Below, one piece after another: positions 8,079 to 16,942 of a stretch of 44,525 bases of DNA. Location: NCBI GenBank assembly GCA_964370625.1, contig CAYJKB010000014.1, positions 1 through 44,525 on the forward strand, given 5' to 3'. The notes below the pieces were generated by a model that was not told where the DNA came from, ran no database searches, and worked only from the letters and a program-made list of their open reading frames with translations. Source of the DNA: CAYJKB01 sp964370625. GTDB taxonomy: Bacteria; Bacillota; Clostridia; Oscillospirales; Butyricicoccaceae. Numbering within the stretch: the first letter of the stretch is position 1; each line of letters begins with the position of its first letter. Position numbers and translations under genes: made by a program.

Positions 8079-9535
8079 ATTCCCATGTTTCTTCATCAAA
8101 CTGTTTTCTATATAAATCTTTCCACGGTGCAATAGTAGGAATTTTCCAAAATTCATCTTTACGATATTCTGTTTGTGTGTCCCCTATCGTAATTAGTCTA
8201 TCTGCAATAGATAGTGAATCCGCAAGATTTACAACTAAAATCACAACACTCGTACCTGCTCTTAATAGTTGTTCTAGCAATTTCCAAATGTACATTCTAA
8301 GTTCTAAATCTGCACCCTTAAATGGTTGAATACAAAAAACGACTTTTGGCTTTTGAATTATTATTCTGTTATATATTAATTGATATTTTTGTTTATCTGT
8401 TAAATTATCTATTCTCATATCAAAAACATCTTGACCCACAATAGGCGTATATTCCTTTTTTATACTCTTTTTAATTTTCTTACTACGCCAAATATTCTTA
8501 ATTCGTTTATCTACATTAAAACATAAATTATCAATATAGCTCATATCATTGAAAAGCATCGTTTGTGTAGGATTTTGATCTATAACTGCAAAATTACGAT
8601 TTTGCCTTACGTTAACTTCAATATTCTCAAGTTTTGTATAGCTATTGTTAGGTTTCTTATTTTCTTTGATTTCATTTAGCAACATTTTATATACTCGATT
8701 TTCTAGGCTCTGTAACGCTAAACATTCACCCTTATAGAGCTTAAAATGAATATTTATATCCTTAAAATCATAATTTATTTCACAGATAGAATTATAAACT
8801 TTATTCTCTTTTTTCTTAATATGCTTTTTTACAAGATTATAATAATCTGTTGTACATATCAAATAATCTTGATTACTAAGTGCTTTCGTATCTACAACTT
8901 TATCAATGCGCCCATTGAAATAAAAACAGATTTTATTGCAAATGGGAAATAAATCCTCTAAATGAGGTGCAAAATAAATGAAAGAAACTCCCTTTTTTGC
9001 ATATTTTTTAATTATCCTATNNNNNNNNNNCAATTTCATACAGCAAAAATAACTTATAACCAGATACAATCCCTTTCAAAATTTCAATAACAATTCTTTC
9101 AAATAATGAAAGTTTTTCAACAAGCATATCTGGATTAATATCAATATCAAGTTCTTGAATAAACATATTAAATTGTTGCCTAAGTGTTCTTTTACTAATC
9201 ACTTCTTGTTTAAACCCATGTCTTAATACAAAAATATTATCTAAAACAGTGAGTTTGCCGACTAAACTTGATGTACTTCGAATTACAACTATATGATTTT
9301 CAGTTTTTTCAAAGCCTTTCCAAGAATTTATTAAATTTTCTCTGTAATAAATATATCCATCTTCAAGAGGCAAATTAGTAGTTGCAAGCTTTAGAAATTT
9401 GCTTATACCTTCAGAACTAATTGTCAATACTCCTAAAATTTCACCTTCAAATACATTAATATTCAAATTATCTAAAAACTTTATATCATCTAACTTGTAA
9501 GTTACTCTCTCCATCCTAAATATTTCTTTTTTCAT
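8077..9535 (-). CDS. Degenerate RbsA-like double ABC protein, split by an assembly gap
   Basis: One gene broken by 10 N at 9021-9030; the two halves read in different frames across the N run. It follows the layout of sugar ABC ATPases of the RbsA type, with two nucleotide-binding modules in tandem. The ATPase motifs are degraded. The first Walker A position reads TISSEGISK instead of GENGAGKST; the second module has no glycine-rich loop. The signature LSGGQ is LSLFE and LTDKQ, and the second Walker B has CIQP where LDEP is expected. The start (ATG 9535) lies just past the kinase stop codon, so the genes are translationally coupled. It is best seen as a non-hydrolysing regulatory partner of the adjacent kinase or transporter. 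A decaying transporter ATPase is the alternative, but the long intact frames argue against simple decay. Confidence 0.75.
9021..9030. other. Assembly gap (10 N)
   Basis: The gap falls between the Walker B-like LLYEI and RIIKKYAKKGV of the ABC-like protein. In RbsA homologues about 15 residues separate these points, so the real gap is probably near 45-50 nt rather than 10. Confidence 0.9.
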
Positions 9536-9537
9536 AT

Positions 9538-10539
9538 TTAACCCCTAACTATAGGTATACTTATATCAACATCAGTACCTGTGCCTTCAATTGAATAAAC
9601 GTGCATTCCATATTCTTGTCCAAACAAAATATGAATTCTATTATTTACATTTGAGAGTGCAATTCCACCTTTACTTTCATCTTTGTTATACAATTCATAT
9701 GATGATGTTTCAATAATTTTTTTATTTAATTCATAAAGTTTATCTTCTGTCATTCCCACACCATCATCAGACACTTTGATTATAAGCCTTTTTTCTGTAA
9801 CTTCAAAAGAAATAATAATATTTCCTGTCCCAATTCTATGTTCTGTTCCATGAATTATACTATTTTCTAATATCGGTTGAATCGTAAGTTTTGGAACTTT
9901 AAGATATCTAATAAACTCCCAATCTTCGTCATCATAATCGAAAAATAAATTTAGTCTTTCTCCAAAACGATATTTTTGTATTTTAAAATATGTTTTGCAG
10001 TTTTCAACTTCATCTTCGACACTTACTAAATTCTCAATATTCGAAATTGTGTATCTGAAAAACACAGCAAGTGACTCTGTCATATCAGCTACAACATCAA
10101 GTCCGCTTATAAGCGCTTCACTTCGTATACTCTCAAGTGTGTTATATAAAAAATGTGGATTAATTTGATTTTGTAAGGCTAAGTATCTAGCTTGTCCCTT
10201 ATTAAGTTCAAGCATTTTAGTAGAGCGTAACATTTCAAATGTAGTTTTAATATGTTTTTCAACAGCAGGTGTAATTTTGGGTGGTTCAATATCTGAATAA
10301 TCTGCTGGTTCATATTTACTTGCAAGCTTAAAAAGTGCTTTCTCATTTCTAAGATATGGCCTTATAATTTCAAATATTATATAAAGAATATATAATATTG
10401 TAAATATTATTGAAAAAATCAACTTAAAATCTATACCTTCTTGGATTTTTAGAATTTCATAACCTGTTTCAATTATCAAATAAATTGCAACTATGATTAA
10501 TACAAAACTTACTTTACTTGAAATAAATTTACTTTTCAA
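9538..10539 (-). CDS. Sensor histidine kinase, YesM/LytS type
   Basis: A 333-aa membrane histidine kinase. Two helices (about residues 9-30 and 39-60) are joined by a very short outside loop, so there is almost no extracellular sensor domain. A linker follows, then the His_kinase domain with the phospho-acceptor His129 in NQINPHFLYNTLES, and an HATPase domain with the N box (ILENSIIHG) and DDGVGM. The start is an unusual TTG, chosen because GAGGTGAGTA lies directly upstream. It sits 12 nt after the response regulator gene. With so little sensor domain, it probably receives its signal through a partner such as the sugar-binding lipoprotein or the degenerate ABC protein. Confidence 0.92.
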   Translation of the reverse strand: MKSKFISSKVSFVLIIVAIYLIIETGYEILKIQEGIDFKLIFSIIFTILYILYIIFEIIRPYLRNEKALFKLASKYEPADYSDIEPPKITPAVEKHIKTTFEMLRSTKMLELNKGQARYLALQNQINPHFLYNTLESIRSEALISGLDVVADMTESLAVFFRYTISNIENLVSVEDEVENCKTYFKIQKYRFGERLNLFFDYDDEDWEFIRYLKVPKLTIQPILENSIIHGTEHRIGTGNIIISFEVTEKRLIIKVSDDGVGMTEDKLYELNKKIIETSSYELYNKDESKGGIALSNVNNRIHILFGQEYGMHVYSIEGTGTDVDISIPIVRG

Positions 10540-10551
10540 ATACTCACCTCT

Positions 10552-12132
10552 TTAACCATAGAGTTTTCTAAACACACTTGGTTTAACACCTGTAATTTTT
10601 TCAAATGTTTGATTAAAATGTTTAACATCTTGATATCCAACATCTTTACAGATTTTCGAAATCGGTTCATTTGTCTCACGCAATAGCACTTTTGCTTGTT
10701 CCATTCTAACATTTATAATATATTTTGCAAAACCCTCTCCAACTTCTTTTTTGAAAAGAGTGCTAAAATAAGCAGAGCTTAATCCGACAACTTCGCTAAC
10801 TTCTTCTAACGTTATTGGTTGCGAAAATCTCTTTTGTATATATTGTTTTGCTGTTCTAATTGGTCGCAAAGTATCATTTTCACGTTCTCTTAGTATTTTA
10901 TCTATTATTCGTTGTTGTAAATCAATCAATTTTTCAAATATTTTATCTACATTTCCGCTTTGATAACACCTTCTTTGAAATTCAGATAAAATTTCAGTTT
11001 GATTTTTTATATTTGTTTGAGAAATAAAACTAGATCCTGCAAGAAACACATTTTCTAAAATTTCATATCCTGAAAGATTTTTAAGTTTTAGAATGTCTTT
11101 TTTTAGCTCTAGTGTTACATTTAATGCATCATCTTGTGATAGACTTTCAATAGTATTAGTGATATTTCTTGTGTATTTTTCAATATCATAATTACTTCTA
11201 GACTCTTTTTCAATTGGCTGAACTTCAAGTAATTTTTCTGTACCATAGATAAGCCTTTGATGGATATAAAAAATAGCTTCTGACAAACTATCACAAATAT
11301 CATCTGCTGATTTTACAGGTGGACTTAATGATATTGTACACGCCACGGGTCCTAAAATTTGTTTTAAAATAATTAGTTGATTCAAACAATCTTTCAGCAC
11401 TCTTTTTACGTCATCTTGTTTTTTAGCTTCATAATTTAGAATTCCATAACCATCTCGGTCAATCACTGCAAATGCAAAATCATGACAAAGTTGCTTAAGT
11501 CCACTTGTTAAAACTCCTTGAATTTTATCAACAACAATCATTTTACTCTCTAAATTAACTTTATCGCTTTCAAAGTCAATTTTCAGCATAAATACTTGGA
11601 AAAGACCTTCTTTAGCATTAAAATTATATTCATTACAAAGACTTTCAATAGACAAATCCGAAACACCTGCAATCAAACTTCTAATAAAACTATCAGTGTC
11701 TTTAATTGTTTGATTTTCTTTAATTATATTTTCGATTTGTGCATTTTTTGCATTATTTTCTTCGATTTTAAGTTTCATTTTTATAAGGATATCATGTAGT
11801 TCTTTTTGATTAATAGGCTTAAGTAGGTAATCACAAACTCCAAATTTAATAGCTGTTTGTGCATATTCAAAATTTGTATATCCACTAATTATAACCACTT
11901 CAGGGCTGTTTTTTTCAGCTTTAATCATCTTTATTAGTTCTAATCCATCACAACCTGGCATTCTAATATCTGTTATTAAAATATCCGGCTTCAAAGTTTT
12001 AACTTGCTCTATCGCCTCGATACCGTTTGCTGCTGTTCCAACAACTTTTAGTCCTAAGCTTTCAAAATCAACCAAGGCTTGAATTAAGTTTATTATGCGC
12101 TGTTCATCATCAGCTATTAATACTTTTAACAT
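10552..12132 (-). CDS. AraC-type response regulator, YesN type
   Basis: A 526-aa response regulator. The receiver domain spans residues 1-125 with the phosphorylated Asp55 (ITDIRMPG) and the switch Lys in LLKPI. The middle is a long helical linker, and the C-terminal about 100 residues form an AraC double helix-turn-helix ending in GVKPSVFRKLYG. I start it at 12132 because AAAGGGGTG lies 6 nt before that ATG; a longer frame to 12183 would begin inside the promoter. The cognate kinase follows. Its likely target is the promoter of the adjacent sugar-uptake operon, where two direct repeats lie just upstream of the -35 box. Confidence 0.93.
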   Translation of the reverse strand: MLKVLIADDEQRIINLIQALVDFESLGLKVVGTAANGIEAIEQVKTLKPDILITDIRMPGCDGLELIKMIKAEKNSPEVVIISGYTNFEYAQTAIKFGVCDYLLKPINQKELHDILIKMKLKIEENNAKNAQIENIIKENQTIKDTDSFIRSLIAGVSDLSIESLCNEYNFNAKEGLFQVFMLKIDFESDKVNLESKMIVVDKIQGVLTSGLKQLCHDFAFAVIDRDGYGILNYEAKKQDDVKRVLKDCLNQLIILKQILGPVACTISLSPPVKSADDICDSLSEAIFYIHQRLIYGTEKLLEVQPIEKESRSNYDIEKYTRNITNTIESLSQDDALNVTLELKKDILKLKNLSGYEILENVFLAGSSFISQTNIKNQTEILSEFQRRCYQSGNVDKIFEKLIDLQQRIIDKILRERENDTLRPIRTAKQYIQKRFSQPITLEEVSEVVGLSSAYFSTLFKKEVGEGFAKYIINVRMEQAKVLLRETNEPISKICKDVGYQDVKHFNQTFEKITGVKPSVFRKLYG

Positions 12133-12154
12133 AAGACACCCCTTTTTTTTACTA

Positions 12155-12183
12155 ATTATAGCATTTTTTAGATGATTTTGCAA
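12155..12183 (-). promoter_or_regulatory. Promoter of the response regulator-kinase operon
   Basis: TTGCAA, 17 nt, TATAAT, with a TGC extension to the -10 box. It is a strong promoter squeezed between the terminator of the transporter operon and the regulator start, so the two-component genes are a separate unit. Confidence 0.8.
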
Positions 12184-12189
12184 TTATTT

Positions 12190-12228
12190 TTAAAAATAAA
12201 AAGTAAGAGGGCTGAAATTTCAGCCCTC
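12190..12228 (-). terminator. Terminator of the sugar transporter operon
   Basis: A perfect 22-nt palindrome (12207-12228) is followed, on the minus strand, by TTACTTTTTATTTTT. It lies 26 nt after the stop codon of the binding protein. Confidence 0.85.
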
Positions 12229-12253
12229 AAATTATTATTCTGATTATTGATTA

Positions 12254-14056
12254 TTAGTCAAGCACTGATACACCTGTATCAACAACTTTTCCACCTAGGT
12301 CTTCACCTTCTAATGAAGCTACAGCAGCAGTAACACCTTCATAACCCATTACATCAGGGTTTTGAGCCATTGTACAAAGCAGATGTCCATCAGTGATAAG
12401 GTTTAGAATTGTATCTGATTTATCAAATCCAACACCTACGATTGCTGAATTTCCAGATGCTTTAATAGCATTACCAGCTCCAGCTGTTGAGCCTTCATTT
12501 GCTCCGAATATACCTACAACACCTTGAGTGATATAGTTTTCTGCGATTGATTGTGATTTTGCAGCATCGCCTTCACCAAATTGAGTTTCTAATACTTCAA
12601 AATTAGTTCCTTCAAATGCCATACGGAATCCTTCATCACGCATAACTGTTGAGTTTGTTGCAGCATTTACACTGATTACACCGATTGTTCCTTCAGTAAT
12701 TCCATCAGCTTCAAGTTTTGCAAGCATTTCTTTACCTGCTGTTGTACCAGCAGCTTTATTATCTGTTGAGAATGTAGCTTCTGCTTCAACATTTGCTGGT
12801 GAATCTACATAAATTACTTTTACGCCAGCATCTGATGCTTCTTTTAGTGCTGATGAAATTGCATCAGGTCCATTTGCAGCTACGATAATCGCTTGCGCAC
12901 CACCAGCCACTGCATTGTTTACAGCTTCGATTTGTTGTGCATCATCTTTTGTGTTTGGTGCTGCGAATTTAACTGTTACACCAAGCTCGTCAGCTGCTTT
13001 TTGAGCGCCATCATTTAAAGTTACCCAGTGTTGGTCAATTGAATCCATTGTGATAAGTGAAATTTGCCAATCTTGGCTTGCTGTTACAGACGCTGAATCA
13101 TCAGCTACATCTCCGCTAATTGCTTCAACATTAAGCACTGATACACCTGTATCAACAACTTTTCCGCCTAGGTCTTCACCGTTTAAAGCTGCTACAGCGG
13201 CAGTAACGCCTTCATAACCCATTACATCAGGGTTTTGAGCCATTGTGCAAAGCAGATGTCCATCAGTGATAAGGTTTAGAATTGTATCTGATTTATCAAA
13301 TCCAACACCTACGATTGCTGAATTTCCAGATGCTTTAATAGCATTACCAGCTCCAGCTGTTGAGCCTTCATTTGCTCCGAATATACCTACAACACCTTGA
13401 GTGATATAGTTTTCTGCGATTGATTGTGATTTTGCAGCATCGCCTTCACCAAATTGAGTTTCTAATACTTCAAAATTAGTTCCTTCAAATGCCATACGGA
13501 ATCCTTCATCACGCATAACTGTTGAGTTTGTTGCAGCATTTACACTGATTACACCGATTGTTCCTTCAGTAATTCCATCAGCTTCAAGTTTTGCAAGCAT
13601 TTCTTTACCTGCTGTTGTACCAGCAGCTTTATTATCTGTTGAGAATGTAGCTTCTGCTTCAACATTTGCTGGTGAATCTACATAAATTACTTTTACGCCA
13701 GCATCTGATGCTTCTTTTAGTGCTGATGAAATTGCATCAGGTCCATTTGCAGCTACGATAATCGCTTGCGCACCACCAGCCACTGCATTGTTTACAGCTT
13801 CGATTTGTTGTGCATCATCTTTTGTGTTTGGTGCTGCGAAAGTAACTTCAACACCTAATTCTTTTGCCGCCTCTTGAGCACCTTCATTTAAAGTTACCCA
13901 GTGTTGGTCAATTGAGTCCATTGTGATAAGTGAAATTTTCTTTGAGTCTGTTGGTGCTGTGTCTCCAGCAGTTCCGTCATCTTGTCCACCACATCCAGCA
14001 AATGTCATTGCTAGAAGAGATGTACAACATAAAGCAGCTATTAATCTTTTTTTCAT
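12254..14056 (-). CDS. Sugar-binding lipoprotein with two tandem, nearly identical binding modules
   Basis: A ribose-type periplasmic-binding-protein-fold lipoprotein of 600 aa, about twice the family norm. The signal peptide ends in a lipobox with Cys22 (TFAGC). Module 1 and module 2 (repeat period 291 residues) are each complete type I binding proteins, each starting ISLITMDSIDQHW and ending VVDTGVSVL. Between them is a unique 30-residue linker rich in Ala, Ser and Asp. The modules differ only near their ends (for example NEGAQEAAKELG against NDGAQKAADELG). The protein should capture a sugar outside the membrane and feed the RbsA/RbsC-like importer encoded upstream. Substrate unknown. The start follows AAGGAGG. 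Tandem binding domains are known for amino-acid importers; for this class they are unusual. Confidence 0.88.
   Translation of the reverse strand: MKKRLIAALCCTSLLAMTFAGCGGQDDGTAGDTAPTDSKKISLITMDSIDQHWVTLNEGAQEAAKELGVEVTFAAPNTKDDAQQIEAVNNAVAGGAQAIIVAANGPDAISSALKEASDAGVKVIYVDSPANVEAEATFSTDNKAAGTTAGKEMLAKLEADGITEGTIGVISVNAATNSTVMRDEGFRMAFEGTNFEVLETQFGEGDAAKSQSIAENYITQGVVGIFGANEGSTAGAGNAIKASGNSAIVGVGFDKSDTILNLITDGHLLCTMAQNPDVMGYEGVTAAVAALNGEDLGGKVVDTGVSVLNVEAISGDVADDSASVTASQDWQISLITMDSIDQHWVTLNDGAQKAADELGVTVKFAAPNTKDDAQQIEAVNNAVAGGAQAIIVAANGPDAISSALKEASDAGVKVIYVDSPANVEAEATFSTDNKAAGTTAGKEMLAKLEADGITEGTIGVISVNAATNSTVMRDEGFRMAFEGTNFEVLETQFGEGDAAKSQSIAENYITQGVVGIFGANEGSTAGAGNAIKASGNSAIVGVGFDKSDTILNLITDGHLLCTMAQNPDVMGYEGVTAAVASLEGEDLGGKVVDTGVSVLD
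12261..13065 (-). repeat. Long in-frame direct repeat, copy A
   Basis: An 805-bp copy that matches 13134-13938 at an offset of 873 bp (291 codons). By eye, 12375-12967 is identical to 13248-13840 over 593 bp without a mismatch; the flanks carry scattered differences. Confidence 0.93.
13134..13938 (-). repeat. Long in-frame direct repeat, copy B
   Basis: The partner of 12261-13065. It encodes the N-terminal binding module of the lipoprotein, as the gene is on the minus strand. Confidence 0.93.
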
Positions 14057-14076
14057 TATAAAATCCTCCTTATATT

Positions 14077-14099
14077 TTAAGCTATTTTTTATAGCTTAA
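14077..14099 (-). other. Intercistronic hairpin before the binding-protein gene
   Basis: Perfect 9-bp arms (TTAAGCTAT / ATAGCTTAA) surround a T5 loop between the permease stop and the ribosome site of the binding protein. Such hairpins often protect the binding-protein message or partly terminate, giving unequal gene expression. That role is inference. Confidence 0.6.
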
Positions 14100-14102
14100 T
14101 AA

Positions 14103-15116
14103 CTATTTTTTCTTTTTACCGAATGATAATTTTCCATTTTTAATTAAAACATCAAGCAATACTGCAAATGTAACAATTACACCGATTACTATACGTTGGA
14201 TACCAACTTGTGCACCAATCATATTTAAACCATTTTCTAATACTTGCCATACTAATGAGCCAGCTAAAGTTCCTAAAAGGATACCAGTTCCACCTAAAGG
14301 AGAAATACCACCGATAACACCAGCTGCAACACCATACATTTCATATGTATTACCAGCTTCCATATTACCCATTCCAGCTTGAGCACATAAAATAAATCCA
14401 ACTACACAAGCACAAATAGCACTTACAACATAAGCTTTTATCGTTGTTGAAATAACACTAACACCCGATAGTTTTGCTGCTTCTACATTTGAACCAATTG
14501 CATAAATATGACGTCCAGTTCTTGTTTTTGATAAAACAAAAAAGAAAATTGCGAAAATTATCATAGCAATTATAAATGTATTATAAATCCCAGCTGTTTT
14601 TCCATAGTAGAAGAAATTTTGGAATGCATCTGCTGTTTCTTTGCCAATACCAGATGAAATTGCATCTGTATTACGGTTTTGGTTAACCATATAAGCTACA
14701 CCACGAGTAACAAACATTGTTCCTAATGTTGCAATAAATGGAGGCAATTTGAACTTTCCAACCAATACACCATTTATAATACCAACTAATATACATACTA
14801 CCATTGTAATTCCGATTGCAATAATTGGATGCACACCCATAGTCATAAGTGTTGCTGAAATCATTGCACTCATACCAACTACAGAACCGATTGATAAGTC
14901 AATATTACCTGTAATTAAAACATAACTTTGTGCAATACCGATTAAAAGGTATTTAGATGATGAACGAAGTAAGTTTGAAATATTTTGTGGGCTAAATATT
15001 GTAGGGTCTTGCAATCCGAATGCAATATAAATTATGATAAGTCCTACAAAGGCTGTAAGTGCAGCCCCCATACCTCTTATCTCTAAAAATTCTTTGAAAC
15101 GACTTTTTTTATTCAT
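14103..15116 (-). CDS. Sugar ABC transporter permease, RbsC type
   Basis: A 337-aa integral membrane permease of the ribose/galactose/xylose (BPD_transp_2) family, with about 9-10 helices and the conserved GxxxAxTTIKAYVVSA-like coupling region (seen as SGVSVISTTIKAYVVSAI). I place the start at 15116, where GAGAGGT lies 8 nt before the ATG; the frame opens earlier, at 15161, but inside the end of the ATPase gene. It forms the membrane channel with the RbsA-like ATPase upstream and is fed by the double-module lipoprotein downstream. Sugar specificity cannot be told. Confidence 0.93.
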   Translation of the reverse strand: MNKKSRFKEFLEIRGMGAALTAFVGLIIIYIAFGLQDPTIFSPQNISNLLRSSSKYLLIGIAQSYVLITGNIDLSIGSVVGMSAMISATLMTMGVHPIIAIGITMVVCILVGIINGVLVGKFKLPPFIATLGTMFVTRGVAYMVNQNRNTDAISSGIGKETADAFQNFFYYGKTAGIYNTFIIAMIIFAIFFFVLSKTRTGRHIYAIGSNVEAAKLSGVSVISTTIKAYVVSAICACVVGFILCAQAGMGNMEAGNTYEMYGVAAGVIGGISPLGGTGILLGTLAGSLVWQVLENGLNMIGAQVGIQRIVIGVIVTFAVLLDVLIKNGKLSFGKKKK

Positions 15117-15129
15117 TTTATTTACCTCT

Positions 15130-16629
15130 CTAATTCGCTTTTTTATCGAATGATGTAGCAAGTGTTAAAATTTCATTTTGTGAAGTTTCTCTCGCCATAA
15201 CTTCCCCTGAAATTTTTCCGTCACACATAACGATAATTCTATCAGCAATACCCATCACCTCTGGCAATTCTGAAGATACAAAGATAACAGCAATCCCCTG
15301 TTTTTTAAGTTCTGTCATAATGTTATAAATTTCGACTTTAGCACCAACATCAATACCTCTTGTAGGCTCATCGAAAATAACAACTCTTGAATTTCTTGCA
15401 AGCCATTTACCAACAACTATTTTTTGTTGATTACCACCACTTAGTGTTCCAGCATCAACTAAAACATTCGGTGTTTTAATTCGCAAATCAGCTACAGCTT
15501 TATCACAAAGAGCTTTTTCTTTATTTGTATCTACAACTGAAAATTTATTACATACGATATCTAAATTTGGTAAAGTCAAATTGTCTTTAATGCTAAGTTT
15601 AGTACAAAGACCATCTTTTTTTCTATCTTCTGGTGCAAGAACAATACCATGTCTTATTGCATCCATCGGATTATTAACTATAATTTCTTCACCATCTAAT
15701 ATTAATGTTCCACTTGTCTTAGGGTCAACTCCAAAAATAGCTCTTGTTGTTTCTGTTCTTCCCGCACCCATAAGACCTGCAAAACCAATGATTTCACCTT
15801 CGTAAACCTCGAAATTTATATTTCTTACAAGTTTACCTGCATTTAAATTTTTAACTTCGAAAACCTTTTTTCCTTTTGGATAATCTAATCTTGGAAATTG
15901 TTCTTTAATTTCACGACCAACCATGTTTGTGATTATTTCATCAATAGTTGTATCTTTAAAGTTCATTGAAGTGATATATTGTCCATCTCTCATTATTTGA
16001 ACACGATCTACAATATGTTTTAATTCTTCTAGTCTATGTGAAATATAAACTATTCCACAACCATTTTCTTTCAGTTTATTTATAATTCTGAATAATTCAT
16101 CAATTTCTTTAGCTGTAAGTGCTGATGTTGGCTCATCCATAATTAAAATTTTTGCATTAACCGAAAGTGCTTTAGCAATTTCAACCATTTGTTGTTTAGA
16201 AACAGGCAAATCAGCAACCTGTTGCCTTGGATTAATATCAATATTTAAATCATCTAAAATTATTTTAGCTTGTCTTTCCATTTCATGATTTTTAAGAGCG
16301 AATAACCCGCTTTTCTCACGTCCTAAAAATATGTTTTCTGCAACTGTTAAGTGTTTGCACATATTAAGTTCTTGGTGGATAATAGCAACTCCCACTTCCA
16401 AAGCACTTTTAGGAGTTAAGTTATCATATTCTGTTCCCAAAATTTCTACTGTACCTTCATCTTTTGTGTATACACCACTAAGAATTTTCATAAGTGTTGA
16501 TTTCCCAGCACCATTTTCTCCGAGTAGCGCTAAAACTTCACCTGAATGCAATTCGAATTTCACATTATCAAGAGCTTTAACACCAGGGAAACTTTTTGAA
16601 ATATTATTCATTGAAACAATAATACTCAC
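15130..16629 (-). CDS. Sugar ABC transporter ATP-binding protein, RbsA type
   Basis: A 499-aa double ATPase of the sugar importer class. The first module has a full Walker A (GENGAGKST), signature region SKQQMVEIAKAL and Walker B with MDEPTSAL. The second has the class-typical altered Walker A (GLMGAGRTE), the signature LSGGNQQK and FDEPTRGID. It powers import through the RbsC-like permease next in the operon. The start is GTG, 12 nt after AAAGGGG; an ATG six codons further in is possible. The intact motifs make a useful contrast with the degenerate relative at 8077-9535. Confidence 0.94.
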   Translation of the reverse strand: MSIIVSMNNISKSFPGVKALDNVKFELHSGEVLALLGENGAGKSTLMKILSGVYTKDEGTVEILGTEYDNLTPKSALEVGVAIIHQELNMCKHLTVAENIFLGREKSGLFALKNHEMERQAKIILDDLNIDINPRQQVADLPVSKQQMVEIAKALSVNAKILIMDEPTSALTAKEIDELFRIINKLKENGCGIVYISHRLEELKHIVDRVQIMRDGQYITSMNFKDTTIDEIITNMVGREIKEQFPRLDYPKGKKVFEVKNLNAGKLVRNINFEVYEGEIIGFAGLMGAGRTETTRAIFGVDPKTSGTLILDGEEIIVNNPMDAIRHGIVLAPEDRKKDGLCTKLSIKDNLTLPNLDIVCNKFSVVDTNKEKALCDKAVADLRIKTPNVLVDAGTLSGGNQQKIVVGKWLARNSRVVIFDEPTRGIDVGAKVEIYNIMTELKKQGIAVIFVSSELPEVMGIADRIIVMCDGKISGEVMARETSQNEILTLATSFDKKAN

Positions 16630-16667
16630 TTAATCAAACACCCCTTTCTAACTGATTTTATGTGTTT

Positions 16668-16696
16668 ATTATATATATAAATTCCAAATGTTTAAA
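16668..16696 (-). promoter_or_regulatory. Promoter of the sugar transporter operon
   Basis: TTTAAA, 17 nt, TATAAT on the minus strand, about 40 nt before the GTG of the RbsA-like gene. The -35 box is weak, as expected for a promoter that needs an activator. Confidence 0.7.
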
Positions 16697-16698
16697 GA

Positions 16699-16730
16699 GG
16701 GGTTTTTTTTATATTTAAGGGGGTTTTTTT
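16699..16730 (-). promoter_or_regulatory. Two direct repeats, candidate response-regulator site
   Basis: The element GGGGTTTTTTT (plus strand) occurs at 16699-16709 and again at 16720-16730, exactly 21 bp (two helical turns) apart and directly upstream of the -35 box. AraC-type regulators bind such same-face direct repeats next to -35 to activate. The YesN-like regulator of this locus is the natural candidate. Confidence 0.55.
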
Positions 16731-16819
16731 AGAAATTGTAAAATAAATGTTAATCAAAATTTAGTCAATATTACCTAATTGAATCAACTTCAACTGATAG
16801 AACTAGTACAAATAACATC

Positions 16820-16895
16820 AAAATACAAAAAACTGCACATATTTACAAAGTATGTAAATTTTTATTCCACATGCTAAGTAAAATATGTGCAGTTT
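16820..16895 (-). terminator. Large hairpin terminator at the end of the injection-system locus
   Basis: Arms at 16830-16846 and 16878-16895 match over 17 bp, with one extra T in the right arm, around a 31-nt loop. On the minus strand the hairpin is followed by TTTTTTGTATTTT. It lies about 50 nt after the stop of the acidic-repeat protein. Between it and the direct repeats (16731-16819) I see nothing. Confidence 0.7.
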
Positions 16896-16942
16896 AAATT
16901 AGTTGCTAAATTCAAAATATATTCGCATACACTTTTATTCTT

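Noticed and set aside
7913..8329. 138-aa plus-strand frame across the codA end and the terminator
   Set aside because: It crosses a strong bidirectional terminator and overlaps two well-supported genes; no ribosome site.
12132..12183. Longer N-terminus for the response regulator
   Set aside because: The extra codons overlap the -10 and -35 boxes of its promoter, and the receiver domain begins at the internal ATG with a strong ribosome site.
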